A stretch of DNA of 64,000 nucleotides from the NCBI RefSeq assembly GCF_013409985.1, contig NZ_JACCBY010000007.1:124001-188000 (forward strand), read 5' to 3'. Shown one piece after another: positions 26,205 through 34,803 of this stretch. The position numbers were made by a program, and so were the translations under genes. How positions within the stretch are numbered: position 1 is the stretch's first letter; each line of letters opens with the position of its first letter. This DNA is from Sphingomonas melonis (lineage in GTDB: Bacteria; Pseudomonadota; Alphaproteobacteria; Sphingomonadales; Sphingomonadaceae). Below the pieces are notes generated by a model. The model was not told where the DNA came from and did no database searches. It saw only the letters and a program-made list of their open reading frames with translations.

Positions 26205-27584
26205 CTATGTTGTCGTGGAGCGTGGGAGGCGGAGGATGACGACGAGTCCCGGGTCGGCGTCCTCCAGCCGCAGCGTCGCGCCGATCCGCGCCGCGGCAGA
26301 GCGCACCACGGCGAGGCCGAGCCCGCTGCCGTCGGGCGCATGACCGTCGCCGAGGCGGACGAACCGCTCCAGCGCGCGCTCGCGGTCGGCGGCGGCGATG
26401 CCGGGGCCGTCGTCGCGTACCGAGAGGACGACGGCGTCACCCATCTCACGGATGACGACGGTCACGGTGCCGCCGTGCCGGTTGTAGCGGATGCCGTTGT
26501 CGATCAGGTTGCTGAGGATCTCGACCAGCAAGGTGCGATGGCCGTGCACCCAGGCGGGAGCGGCATCGGCGTCGAGTTGCAGTTCGACGCCGGCGTCGAT
26601 CGCCTGGCCGATGCGGCGGCTGATCACGCGCACCGCGACCTCGCGCAGGTCGACGCGTTCGAGCGGCGGCGCGGCGCCCGCCTCTTCGGCACGGGCGAGC
26701 GCCAGCAGTTGGATCAGCAGCCGTTCGAGGCGCGCGGCGGCGGTGGCGATCTCGTCGAGCGCCTCGCGCGAGCCGCGACGGGCCAGCTCGATCTGCACCT
26801 TGAGCACCGACAGCGGCGTGCGCATCTGGTGCGAGGCGTCGGCGGTGAAGCGGCGCGTCGCCGCGGTGGCGGTGTCGAGCTGGGCGAGCAGCCGGTCGAA
26901 GGCGTCGGCGAGCGGGCGCAGTTCGAGCGGCAGCGGGCCGGCATCGATCGGCGACAGGTCGGGCGCGGCCGGGCCCTGGCGCGCCTCGACCGCGCCGCGC
27001 AGCCGCGCGAGCGGACGCAGGCTCCAGCCGAGCGCGGGGCGCAACAGCAGCATCGCGATGCCGACGAGCGCGAGCTCGCCGCCGAGCAATGCGATCATCA
27101 GCCGGCGGCTGAGCGCGCGGCGGCCGTCGAGCGTCTCGGCGACCTGCACGACGACCGGCCGCTCGATGCCGGGCAGCGCACGACGCACCTCGGCGATGCG
27201 GATGCGCTGGTCGCGATAGTACGCGAAGCGGAAGCGCGGCTGGTCGATCGCCAGCGCATCGGGGGCGGGGGCGGGCAGATCGGCATAACCGGTGAGCAGA
27301 TCGCCGCCGACCGCGATGCGATAATAGACGTTGTCGCGCTCGGCATTCTCCAGCATCCCGAAGGCGGCGGGCGGCAGATCGAGCGTCACCTCGCCGCGCT
27401 CGACCTGCACCGTCTCGGCGATCGCGCCGAGCGCGCCGCCGAGCACGCGATCGTTGGTGCGGCGGACGACGTCGGCGATCAGCGCCGCGCCGGCGATGCC
27501 GAGCAGCACCGCGACGCCGAGCAACGGCCCGAGCATCGCGACCAAGAGCCGCGTGCGCAGCGCGATGGCGCGCGGGGCGGGCAT
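26205..27584 (-). CDS. TctE-like sensor histidine kinase (2CSK_N domain)
   Basis: A 459-residue membrane kinase. The first membrane segment (LVAMLGPLLGVAVLLGIAGAA) and second (LALVGIAMLLLRPAL) bracket a periplasmic domain of about 140 residues that looks like the 2CSK_N sensor domain of TctE. Then come HAMP, the HisKA box DASHQMRTPLSVL, and the ATPase domain (NLIDNGIRYNRHGG, DDGPGI, GSGLGLAVV). TctE proteins sense tricarboxylates. The paired regulator gene lies upstream, unusually with a 246-base spacer. The divergent genes encode a CitMHS transporter, a porin and a binding protein, so citrate or a related acid is the likely signal. Confidence 0.9.
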   Translation of the reverse strand: MPAPRAIALRTRLLVAMLGPLLGVAVLLGIAGAALIADVVRRTNDRVLGGALGAIAETVQVERGEVTLDLPPAAFGMLENAERDNVYYRIAVGGDLLTGYADLPAPAPDALAIDQPRFRFAYYRDQRIRIAEVRRALPGIERPVVVQVAETLDGRRALSRRLMIALLGGELALVGIAMLLLRPALGWSLRPLARLRGAVEARQGPAAPDLSPIDAGPLPLELRPLADAFDRLLAQLDTATAATRRFTADASHQMRTPLSVLKVQIELARRGSREALDEIATAAARLERLLIQLLALARAEEAGAAPPLERVDLREVAVRVISRRIGQAIDAGVELQLDADAAPAWVHGHRTLLVEILSNLIDNGIRYNRHGGTVTVVIREMGDAVVLSVRDDGPGIAAADRERALERFVRLGDGHAPDGSGLGLAVVRSAAARIGATLRLEDADPGLVVILRLPRSTTT

Positions 27585-27752
27585 CAGCTGGCGCCGCGGA
27601 AGGTCATCTGCGCACCTCCGGAAGGGGTCGGGCGGGTGCCGGGCGTCGCGCCGTCCCGGAGTGGTCCGCGACTGTTGCCAGATCCGCCAGCGCTCCTGCG
27701 GACGCAGCAGCCCGGAAGTTTCGGATCCCGCCGGCCGTGGTGCTGCTCGACC

Positions 27753-27782
27753 CTGGGTTTCTGCTTTCGCAGGAACACGCGA
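27753..27782. repeat. Degenerate palindromic repeat in the kinase-regulator spacer
   Basis: TTCTGCTTTCGCAGGAA forms a short hairpin resembling single arms of sphingomonad intergenic repeats. It lies inside the 246-base spacer 27585-27830, which otherwise shows no open frame with a start signal. No second copy was found in the window. Confidence 0.4.
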
Positions 27783-27830
27783 GCAGGCGCCGCGCCGGGG
27801 CCAGCGCGTCCGACCGCCGGGCATCGCGCG

Positions 27831-28496
27831 TCACCCCGCATCGAGCAGATACCCCACGCCGCGCACGGTGCGGATCTGCGGACCGTCGGGGGCGAGCTTG
27901 CTGCGCAGGCGGGTGACGTTGACCTCGATCGCATTGGGGCCGACCGGCTCGTCATAGCCGAACACCTCGGCGAGCAGCAGTTCGCGCGGCACCACCTGGC
28001 CGGCGCGGGTGGCGAGCGCGTCGAGCACCGCCCATTCGCGGCGACGCAGGTCGAGCGCGCGGCCGGCGACCTCCGCCTGCCCGGTCGAGCGGTTGAGCGT
28101 CAGCGCGCCGATCGTCACCACCGGCGTCGGATCGCCACCACGGCGCCGGCCGAGCGCACGTACGCGCGCCTCCAGTTCCTGCGGTTCGAACGGCTTGCGC
28201 AGATAATCGTCGGCGCCGAGGTCGAGCCCGCGCACCCGGTCGTCGAGCGCGTCGCGCGCGGTCAGCATCAGCACCGGCACCTTCTCGCCGCGCCGCCGCA
28301 GCCGTTCGAGCACGGTGAAGCCGTCGATGTCGGGCAGGCCGACGTCGAGGATCAGCAGCGCATAGGGTTCGCCCGAGATCAGGGTCAGCCCCTCCTCGCC
28401 GCTCGCCGAGTGATCGACCGCATGGCCGCCCGCGCGCAGCAGCGCGGCGATGCTCCGGGCGAGCGCCGCATCATCCTCGATCATCAGGATTCGCAT
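27831..28496 (-). CDS. TctD-like OmpR-family response regulator
   Basis: The 221-residue regulator has a receiver domain (MRILMIEDDAALARS, acceptor Asp in LLILDVGLPDIDG, MLTARD, Lys in RKPF) and a winged-helix DNA-binding domain ending in VNVTRLRSKL and TVRGVGYLLD. Length and domains match TctD. It is the first gene of the two-component unit and is divergent from the solute-binding protein gene across 95 bases, where it is expected to bind. Confidence 0.93.
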   Translation of the reverse strand: MRILMIEDDAALARSIAALLRAGGHAVDHSASGEEGLTLISGEPYALLILDVGLPDIDGFTVLERLRRRGEKVPVLMLTARDALDDRVRGLDLGADDYLRKPFEPQELEARVRALGRRRGGDPTPVVTIGALTLNRSTGQAEVAGRALDLRRREWAVLDALATRAGQVVPRELLLAEVFGYDEPVGPNAIEVNVTRLRSKLAPDGPQIRTVRGVGYLLDAG

Positions 28497-28591
28497 GGCT
28501 TCACCCGGTGAAAGGTTGCTGACAGGTGCGCCGGATATCCCACGATGGCAGCTTATCCGATCACAGAAGCGGAAAAGCGAGAGGAGCCGGG

Positions 28592-29668
28592 ATGCGGACG
28601 ATCCTATTCGGGACGATGATGGTGCTGACGGCAGCGGGGACGGCGCATGCGCAGACCCGGCCGGCGGGCTATCCGCGCTCCTATGACGGGCTGATCGCCG
28701 CAGCGAAGGCGGAGGGCGGGCTGACCGTCTACGGCAATGCCGATCGCCGCGAGCTGGTCGGCGTCGTCGCCGGCTTCCACCGCCTCTACCCGACGATCCG
28801 CGTCCGCTACGTCGACCTCGGCTCGATCGACATCTACCGCCGGCTGGTCGGCGAGACGCGCGCGCGCCGGCCGTCGGCGGACCTCGTCTGGTCGTCGGCG
28901 ATGGCGCTGCAGGTCAAGCTGATCAACGACGGCTTCGGCCAGAGCTATGCCAGCCCGGAGAAGCCGGCGCTGCCGCCGCAGGCGGTGTGGAAGAACATCG
29001 GCTATGGCGTCACCGCCGAGCCGATCGGCATCGTCTACAACCGCCGGCTGATCCCCGACGCGCAGCGGCCGCGCAGCCATGCCGCGCTCGAAGCGCTGCT
29101 GCGCCAGCGCCGCGCGCAATTCACCGGCCGCGTCACCACCTTCGACCCGGTCCGCTCGAACGTCGGCTATCTCTATCTGACCGAGGATCTGGCGATCACC
29201 CGCGACAGCCGCGCGCTGATGGCGGCGATCGCGGCGACCAAGCCGGTGCTGGCGGAGCGGACCGAGCCGATGCTCGCCGCGGTCGCCGCCGGGCGGCAGG
29301 CGATCGCCTATAACGTCGTCGCCTCCTACGCGCTGGAGCAGGCGAAGCGCGATCCCCGGCTCGGCGTGGTGCTGCCGAGCGACTATACGATCGTCTCGTC
29401 GCGCATCGCCTTCATCGCGCGCCAGGCGCGCTCGCCCGCCAGCGCCAAGCTGTTCCTCGATTTCCTGCTGTCGCGCCGCGGCCAGAGCCTGCTGGCCGCG
29501 CGCAGCCTGTGGCCGGTGCGCGCCGACGTGCCGGCGCGGCGGCTGCCCGCGGCACAGGCGCGCCCGATCCGCGTCGGGCCGCAACTTCTCGTCCCCCTCG
29601 ACCGCATCACCCGCCAGCGCTTCCTGCGCGACTGGCAGGCGATCCTTGCCGGAGCCCCCCTTCGATGA
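28592..29668 (+). CDS. Periplasmic solute-binding protein (Fe3+/AfuA-like type) without ABC partner
   Basis: The 358-residue protein has a signal peptide (cut near GTAHAQ) and a family 1/AfuA-type binding fold: DGLIAAAKAEGGLTVYG, DLVWSSAMALQVKL, WKNIGYGVTAEPIGIVYNRRL and SRRGQSLLAARSLWPVR. No permease or ATPase gene is nearby, so it is unlikely to serve a local ABC importer. It begins a five-gene unit and its stop overlaps the porin start (ATGA, 29665-29668). It may deliver substrate to the CitMHS carrier or to the sensor domain of the divergent TctE-like kinase. GAGGAG precedes the start by 5 bases; an upstream in-frame ATG at 28526 is less likely. Confidence 0.87.
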   Translation: MRTILFGTMMVLTAAGTAHAQTRPAGYPRSYDGLIAAAKAEGGLTVYGNADRRELVGVVAGFHRLYPTIRVRYVDLGSIDIYRRLVGETRARRPSADLVWSSAMALQVKLINDGFGQSYASPEKPALPPQAVWKNIGYGVTAEPIGIVYNRRLIPDAQRPRSHAALEALLRQRRAQFTGRVTTFDPVRSNVGYLYLTEDLAITRDSRALMAAIAATKPVLAERTEPMLAAVAAGRQAIAYNVVASYALEQAKRDPRLGVVLPSDYTIVSSRIAFIARQARSPASAKLFLDFLLSRRGQSLLAARSLWPVRADVPARRLPAAQARPIRVGPQLLVPLDRITRQRFLRDWQAILAGAPLR

Positions 29669-31164
29669 TCCTGCGTACCGGATGCGCCCTGTTGGCGCTT
29701 GTCGTCGCCACCCCCGCTTTGGCGCAGACGCCCAGCCAGGCGGACCTTGCCGAGCTGGTGCGGGCACAGGCGGCGGAGATCGCGGCGCTCAAGGCGCGGC
29801 TCGACCGGATCGAGGGCCAGCAGGCGCTCGCCGCGACCCCCGCACCGGCACCCGTGCCCGCGCCGGCGCAGACGCAGACGCCGCCGCAACAGGTCGCGCA
29901 GGCGGCGCCGCCGGCGGTCCGCCGCACGGTGCCGTTCGCGCCGCAGCTGGTGCCGCCCGGCCCCGCCGACCGCGACGTCGCGCAGGCGACCGCGGCGCGC
30001 GACAATCCCTCGGGGGTCACCACCGAATGGGGATCGGGCCTGCCCGTCTTCCACTCGGCGGACGGCGTCTACACGTTCAAGCCGCGCGGCCGCATCCTCG
30101 CCGACGTCAGCAGCACCTTCGGCTCCAAATCGGACACGCGCAACCTCACCACCACCGGCATGCGCGCGCTGCGCCTCGGGCTGGAGGGCGGCGTCGGCGC
30201 GCATTTCTTCTACCAGATGGAGGCCGATTTCTCGGAGAACGAGGTCGATGTCGTCACCGCCTTCATGGGCTGGCGCAACCGCATCGCGCCGGGGATCGAC
30301 TATGACGTCCGCGCCGGCCATCTGTTCAACGACCGCGGCTTCGAGGGCTCGACCGGCTCGGACTCGACGCCGTTCCTCGAACGCACGACGGTCGCCACCG
30401 CGATCATCCCGCAGCGCGGCTTCTACGGCATCGGCATCATGCCGCGGCTGTTCTGGAAGACCGGCCACGCCTCGCTGACCGTCACCGGCGACCGCGTCGA
30501 CGGCAGCCAGGCGGTGAGCGACGGCCGTACCGTGCTCGGCCGCGCGCACTGGAACCCGATCAAGACCGACGACACGGTGATGCATGTCGGCGCCTGGGGC
30601 TTCGACGAGAGCCTGTCGCCCGCCGCGACGACGCTGACCCGCAATACGGTGATCGGCGGCCGCTTCAACGGCGGCCTGCGCGTCTCCACCGGCACCCTGC
30701 TCGGCGGCACCGGCACCACCGGCTATGGCGTCGAACTCGGCGGCTATCGCGGTCCGTTGTGGGTGATGGGCGAGGCGGGGCGGCGCGTCGCGCGGCTCGA
30801 CGGCGGCCGCTCCGATTTCGTCAGCAAGGCGTGGAGCCTGTCGGGCGGTTTCTTCATCACCGGCGACCTGCCGCCGTACAATCCGCGCCTCGGCAGCTTC
30901 GGCCAGCCCAAGGTCAAGCGGCCGACATTCGATGGCGGTCCCGGCGCGATCGAGCTGACCGCCCGCTATGAGAGTCTCGACTATACCGATCTCGTCACCG
31001 GCGGCGAGGGCTGGGCGGGGACTCTCGGCGTGAACTGGTACCTCAACAGTTTCACGCGGCTGCAGGTCAACGGCATCCATTGGGACACCGACAATCGCAG
31101 CGGCGCCGTCATCGGCTCCGACTCCGGCGAGACCGTCAGCGCCCGCGTCGCCGTCACCTTCTGA
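29665..31164 (+). CDS. OprO/OprP-type outer-membrane porin
   Basis: The 499-residue protein has a signal peptide (cut near PALAQ), a short coiled coil typical of this family (LVRAQAAEIAALKARLDRIEGQ), a Pro/Ala-rich linker, and a barrel of the phosphate-selective porin O/P family (YTFKPRGRILAD, MRALRLGLEG, YQMEADFSENEVDV) ending in VAVTF with the C-terminal Phe needed for assembly. In spite of the family name many members serve other anions; here the company of CitMHS suggests citrate. Its start overlaps the preceding stop by 4 bases. Confidence 0.9.
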   Translation: MILRTGCALLALVVATPALAQTPSQADLAELVRAQAAEIAALKARLDRIEGQQALAATPAPAPVPAPAQTQTPPQQVAQAAPPAVRRTVPFAPQLVPPGPADRDVAQATAARDNPSGVTTEWGSGLPVFHSADGVYTFKPRGRILADVSSTFGSKSDTRNLTTTGMRALRLGLEGGVGAHFFYQMEADFSENEVDVVTAFMGWRNRIAPGIDYDVRAGHLFNDRGFEGSTGSDSTPFLERTTVATAIIPQRGFYGIGIMPRLFWKTGHASLTVTGDRVDGSQAVSDGRTVLGRAHWNPIKTDDTVMHVGAWGFDESLSPAATTLTRNTVIGGRFNGGLRVSTGTLLGGTGTTGYGVELGGYRGPLWVMGEAGRRVARLDGGRSDFVSKAWSLSGGFFITGDLPPYNPRLGSFGQPKVKRPTFDGGPGAIELTARYESLDYTDLVTGGEGWAGTLGVNWYLNSFTRLQVNGIHWDTDNRSGAVIGSDSGETVSARVAVTF

Positions 31165-31184
31165 CCTTCCCAAGGATTTTGCCC

Positions 31185-32489
31185 ATGGATTTGGCGCTGC
31201 TCGGCTTCCTGATGGTGGCCACCTTCATGACGCTCATCATGACCAAGCGGATGACCCCGCTGGTCGCGCTGATCGTCATCCCGACGCTGTTCGGCGTGAT
31301 CGCCGGCCAGGCGGCGGGGCTCGGCGACATGATGATCGACGGCATCAAGAACCTCGCGCCAACTGGCGTGATGCTGCTGTTCGCGATCCTGTTCTTCTCG
31401 ACGATGACCGATACCGGCCTGTTCGATCCGCTGGTCGGTCGGCTGATCCGGCTGGTGCACGGCGATCCCACGCGCATCCTGCTCGGCACCGTCGTGCTGT
31501 GCGCGTTGGTCAGCCTCGATGGCGACGGCTCGACCACCTATATCATTACGATCGCCGCGCTGCTGCCGCTCTACAAGCGCTACGACATGAACCGGCTGTA
31601 TCTGTGCTGCCTGTTGATGGCGACCAGCGGCATCATGAACCTGACGCCATGGGGCGGCCCGACCGCGCGCGCGGCGAGCGCGCTCAAGCTCGACCCGGCG
31701 ACATTGTTCCTGCCGCTGATCCCCGGCATGATCGCCGGCCTCGCCAGCCTGCTCGCGCTCGCCGTGTGGTTCGGCCGCAGGGAGCGCGCCCGCATCGGCG
31801 CGGTGCAGGCGCGCGACGACGCCGACTTCACCGGCATGGCGGTGTCGCAATATCCCGAGGCGCGCCGGCCGAAGCTGATCTGGTTCAACGGCCTGCTCGT
31901 CGTCACGCTGCTGACCCTGCTCGTCTGGGGGCTGCTGCCGCTGTCGGTGCTGATGATGATCGCTTTCGCGATCGCGATGATCGTCAATTATCCCGGCGTC
32001 GCCGAGCAGAAGGAGCGGATTGCCGCGCACGCCGGCAACGTGCTGTCGGTGGTGTCGCTGATCTTCGCCGCCGGCATCTTCACCGGCATCCTCGGCGGCA
32101 CCGGCATGGTCGAGGCGATGAGCAAGGAGGTCGTCGGCATGATCCCGCCGGTGATGGGCCCCTATATGGCGCCGATCACCGCCCTGCTCAGCCTGCCCTT
32201 CACCTTCTTCATCTCCAACGACGCCTTCTACTTCGGCATGCTGCCGATCCTCGCCGAGGCGGGCGCGCATTACGGCGTGTCGCCGATCGCGATCGCCCGC
32301 GCCTCGCTGATGGGCCAGCCGGTCCATCTGCTCAGCCCGCTGGTGCCCTCCACCTATCTGCTGGTCAGCCTCGCCGGCGTCGATCTCGCCGACCACCAGC
32401 GGTTCACGCTGCTGCCGGCAATCATGGTCTGCGCGGTGATGACGTTGGTCGGCATGATCGCGCTCGCCTTCCCGTTCGTCGCCGGGTGA
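31185..32489 (+). CDS. CitMHS family citrate-metal symporter
   Basis: The 434-residue integral membrane protein has about twelve segments and matches the CitMHS family: LGFLMVATFMTLIMTKRMTPL at the N-terminus, SLDGDGSTTYIITIAALLPLYKR, TPWGGPTARA and SNDAFYFGMLPILAEAGAHYG. These carriers import citrate complexed with Mg2+ or Ca2+ (or other divalent ions) with protons. AAGGA precedes the start at 31185 by 9 bases. It follows the porin by 20 bases and overlaps the AbrB-type gene by 4 bases (GTGA). Confidence 0.93.
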   Translation: MDLALLGFLMVATFMTLIMTKRMTPLVALIVIPTLFGVIAGQAAGLGDMMIDGIKNLAPTGVMLLFAILFFSTMTDTGLFDPLVGRLIRLVHGDPTRILLGTVVLCALVSLDGDGSTTYIITIAALLPLYKRYDMNRLYLCCLLMATSGIMNLTPWGGPTARAASALKLDPATLFLPLIPGMIAGLASLLALAVWFGRRERARIGAVQARDDADFTGMAVSQYPEARRPKLIWFNGLLVVTLLTLLVWGLLPLSVLMMIAFAIAMIVNYPGVAEQKERIAAHAGNVLSVVSLIFAAGIFTGILGGTGMVEAMSKEVVGMIPPVMGPYMAPITALLSLPFTFFISNDAFYFGMLPILAEAGAHYGVSPIAIARASLMGQPVHLLSPLVPSTYLLVSLAGVDLADHQRFTLLPAIMVCAVMTLVGMIALAFPFVAG

Positions 32490-33565
32490 GCCGCGCCGCC
32501 GCCTCGATCGCGCTGCGCTTCGCCGCGGCGCTGCTCGTCGGCGGCGCGGGCGGCGCGCTGTTCCACGCTTTGGGGGCGCCGCTGCCCTGGGTGCTCGGCT
32601 CGATGGCGGCGTGTGCCGCGGCGAGCGTCGCGGGTGCGCCGATCCGCGCCTCGGCAGCGACGCGGCGGCCGATGGCGGCGGTGATCGGCGTCGTGCTCGG
32701 CAGCAGCTTTCATCCCGGGCTGGTCGCGCAGGCGCGCGACTGGCTCGTGCCGCTCGCGCTGCTGCCGCTGTTCCTGGCGAGCGCGGCTTTGCTCTGCGTC
32801 CTCTATTTCCGCAAGGTGGCGCGCTTCGACCCCGCCACCGCCTATTTCGCCGGCATGCCGGGCGGCATCGCCGAGATGGTGCTGATGGGCGCAGACCGCG
32901 GTGCCGACGAACGCGCGATCGGATTGATCCACGGCGCGCGTATCTTCCTCGTAATTTTCACCCTGCCCTGGGCCGTGCACCTGATCCGCCCCGCGGCGGA
33001 GCAGGCGATGGCCGCCGCGCCGGCTGGCGGCGGCGCGTTGGACGCCACGCTGCTGCTGTGGGGCGGCGGGTGCATCGCGCTCGGGCTGCTGCTCGGCCGG
33101 GCGCTGCGGCTGCCGGCGTGGCATCTCATCGGGCCGCTCGCAGTCAGCGCCGCGGTGCATCTCACCGGATGGAGCGACTTCCGCATCCCCGGCTGGATCG
33201 TCGGCGCGGCGCAGGTCGGCCTCGGCGCCACGATCGGCTGCCGCTTCGTCGGGCTGACGCTGGCGACGCTCGGCCGCACCTTGCTGCTCGCCGCCGGCTC
33301 GACCGCGATCCTGCTGACGCTCACCATCGCCTGGGCGGCGGCCATCGCCGCGCTGACCGATCTCGACCCGGTGCTGCTGGTGCTCGGCTATTCGCCCGGC
33401 GGGCTGGCCGAGATGAGCATGGTCGCGCTCGGCCTGTCACTCGAACCCGGTTTCGTCATCGTCCACCATCTCACCCGCGTCGTGCTGGTGCTGATCGGGG
33501 CGCCGCTTGCCTTCCGCCGCCCCCAACCCCCGGAGACCTTATGGACCGACCGCGCCTGCCCCTGA
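32486..33565 (+). CDS. AbrB family membrane protein
   Basis: A 359-residue membrane protein made of two related halves, each with a Gly-Pro/Ser-rich repeat (VLGSMAACAAASVAG and PGWIVGAAQVGLGATIG; MPGGIAEMVLMGADRGAD and SPGGLAEMSMVALGLS). This is the AbrB duplication family, often mis-called ammonia monooxygenase or transcriptional regulator; its real role is unknown, though some members sit with carboxylate transporters. The GTG start at 32486 overlaps the CitMHS stop (GTGA). Its 3' end overlaps the hydrolase gene by 25 bases. Tight coupling suggests it helps the citrate system. Confidence 0.85.
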   Translation: MSRAAASIALRFAAALLVGGAGGALFHALGAPLPWVLGSMAACAAASVAGAPIRASAATRRPMAAVIGVVLGSSFHPGLVAQARDWLVPLALLPLFLASAALLCVLYFRKVARFDPATAYFAGMPGGIAEMVLMGADRGADERAIGLIHGARIFLVIFTLPWAVHLIRPAAEQAMAAAPAGGGALDATLLLWGGGCIALGLLLGRALRLPAWHLIGPLAVSAAVHLTGWSDFRIPGWIVGAAQVGLGATIGCRFVGLTLATLGRTLLLAAGSTAILLTLTIAWAAAIAALTDLDPVLLVLGYSPGGLAEMSMVALGLSLEPGFVIVHHLTRVVLVLIGAPLAFRRPQPPETLWTDRACP

Positions 33566-34209
33566 TGCTGCTGCCCGCGATGGGCTGCGACGGGCGCCTG
33601 TGGGCGCGCCAGATCATGGACCTTGCCGACATCGCCGAGCCCGAGTTCGGCGACCTGTCGCAGGATACGACGATCGGCGCGATGGCGGCGCGGGTGCTCG
33701 CCACGATGCCGCCGCGCAGCGCCGTCGCCGGCGTCAGCCTCGGCGGCTATGTCGCGCTCGAGATGGTGCGCCAGGCGCCCGAGCGGGTCACCCGCATCGC
33801 GCTGTTCGGCACGCGTGCCTCGATGGAGCCGCGCGCGCGCACCGTCGCCGATCAGGGCCTGATCGCCACCGCGCCGCACGCCGATCCGCAACTGTCCGCC
33901 ATCGTCAGCGGCCCGGCGCTGGCGATGGCCGAGCGGCTCGGCCCGACGGTCTTCGCGCGCCAGCAGGCCGCGCTGCTCGCCCGGCCCGACATTGCCGAGG
34001 CGATCGCTGCGATCCGCGTACCGACGCTGGTCGCGGTCGGGGACCGCGACCGGATCTGCACCCCCGACGACGCCCGCGCCCTGGCTGAGGCGATCCCCGG
34101 TGCGCGCCTGCACGTGCTGCGCAATTGCGGCCATCTCTCCCCGATGGAGCGCCCGGGCGAGGTGACGACGCTGCTGCGCCGCTGGCTGCGCGAGGGGGGC
34201 GAACGGTAA
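33541..34209 (+). CDS. Alpha/beta hydrolase
   Basis: The 222-residue cytosolic protein has the alpha/beta-hydrolase fold: LLPAMGCDGRLWARQ at the oxyanion side, the nucleophile elbow GVSLGG (Ser about residue 65), the Asp in VAVGDRDRICTP and the His in NCGHLSPMERP. The triad is complete. Substrate unknown; it could cleave an ester or thioester formed from the imported acid. The start lies inside the AbrB gene end, so the two are translationally linked. It closes the five-gene citrate unit. Confidence 0.88.
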   Translation: MDRPRLPLMLLPAMGCDGRLWARQIMDLADIAEPEFGDLSQDTTIGAMAARVLATMPPRSAVAGVSLGGYVALEMVRQAPERVTRIALFGTRASMEPRARTVADQGLIATAPHADPQLSAIVSGPALAMAERLGPTVFARQQAALLARPDIAEAIAAIRVPTLVAVGDRDRICTPDDARALAEAIPGARLHVLRNCGHLSPMERPGEVTTLLRRWLREGGER

Positions 34210-34399
34210 CCGACTATACCGCGGTTTCGCCGCGCATTGCGTGCTCGGTCACTCGATTTTTCGGGCGGGGCCGCATTTGCCCTGCCATACCGCGGTTCGA
34301 TTTATCTTTGCGGACCAGACCGGGGCTGGCTGTCAGGCATGCAATCGCATGCTGAGAAACGCGCTGGTGGGTGCACCGCGCAGCAATTGGACCGGTGAG

Positions 34400-34432
34400 T
34401 TATCCACAGGCTTGTCCACGAGGTTATCCCTC
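34400..34432 (+). promoter_or_regulatory. Cluster of DnaA-box-like sites
   Basis: TTATCCACA at 34400-34408 is a perfect DnaA box. TTGTCCACG (34412) and TTATCCCTC (34424) are weaker copies in the same orientation at 12-base spacing, so they fall on one helix face roughly every turn. The neighbours are not those of a known alphaproteobacterial origin. Confidence 0.45.
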
Positions 34433-34450
34433 AGGCGTGCAAGGCACAGC

Positions 34451-34476
34451 CGACGCTAGCTTCGGCGTCGTTTTTT
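34451..34476 (+). terminator. Rho-independent terminator
   Basis: CGACGC and GCGTCG form a 6-bp stem with an 8-base loop, followed directly by six T. It lies 242 bases after the hydrolase stop, so it ends either a long 3' untranslated region of the citrate unit or a separate small RNA. Confidence 0.7.
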
Positions 34477-34608
34477 CCTAAGATGGTACGCAAATCGGGC
34501 TTTCTGAAGCCCGCACGACAATTTTTGGTTCGTGCGTCGCCGCAGTTGCCGACCGTCAAGGGCCTCGGCAGCCTGCGTATCCCAAGGCATTTAAGCCCCG
34601 GGAAAAAA

Positions 34609-34696
34609 TGGTGCCCAGAAGAGGACTCGAACCTCCACGACCTTGCGATCGCCAGCACCTGAAGCTGGTGCGTCTACCAATTCCGCCATCTGGGCA
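34609..34696 (-). tRNA. tRNA-Leu (anticodon CAG)
   Basis: On the minus strand the 7-bp acceptor stem TGCCCAG/CTGGGCA, the D-arm GGCGGAATTGGTAGACGC, the anticodon loop TTCAGGT with CAG flanked by CCAGC/GCTGG, a long variable arm and the T-arm GGTTCGAGTCC are all present, with CCA encoded at 34609-34611. Long variable arm and anticodon mark it as a leucine tRNA reading CUG. TTTTTT follows the CCA at once and may be its terminator. Confidence 0.96.
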
Positions 34697-34803
34697 CGGG
34701 GTAGGCGGCGGCCTTTAGGGGGGTCTCGGCGCGCTTGTCAACACGGGTTTCGCGGGGCAAGGGGCGAAACATCAGCACAGCGACGAAAAAAGAGGCCCGG
34801 GCG

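Larger units (their letters stand above)
34210..34608. other. Structured noncoding region between citrate unit and tRNA-Leu
   Basis: About 400 bases without a credible gene and richer in A and T than the flanks. It holds three DnaA-box-like sites (34400-34432), a hairpin with six T (34451-34476), a perfect CGGGCTT/AAGCCCG hairpin (34496-34513) and a GCACGA/TCGTGC hairpin (34513-34535). An unlabelled small RNA ending at the terminator is possible; no 6S, SRP or tmRNA signature was seen. Confidence 0.5.

Noticed and set aside
29665..31164. Phosphate-specific porin of the Pho regulon
   Set aside because: The family name suggests phosphate, but the gene is fused by overlap to a citrate-type unit and no PHO-like site was seen before that unit.
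34400..34432. Chromosomal replication origin
   Set aside because: One perfect DnaA box and two weak ones are too few, and the neighbours (citrate unit, tRNA-Leu, NDUFA9-like) are not those known near alphaproteobacterial origins.
34210..34476. Known structural RNA (6S, SRP, tmRNA, RNase P)
   Set aside because: None of the diagnostic sequences of these RNAs, such as the SRP tetraloop region or the tmRNA CCA-ended tRNA-like part, could be found.
34609..34696. Attachment site of an integrated element at tRNA-Leu
   Set aside because: No integrase gene, no duplicated tRNA 3' end and no phage genes lie on either side within the window.
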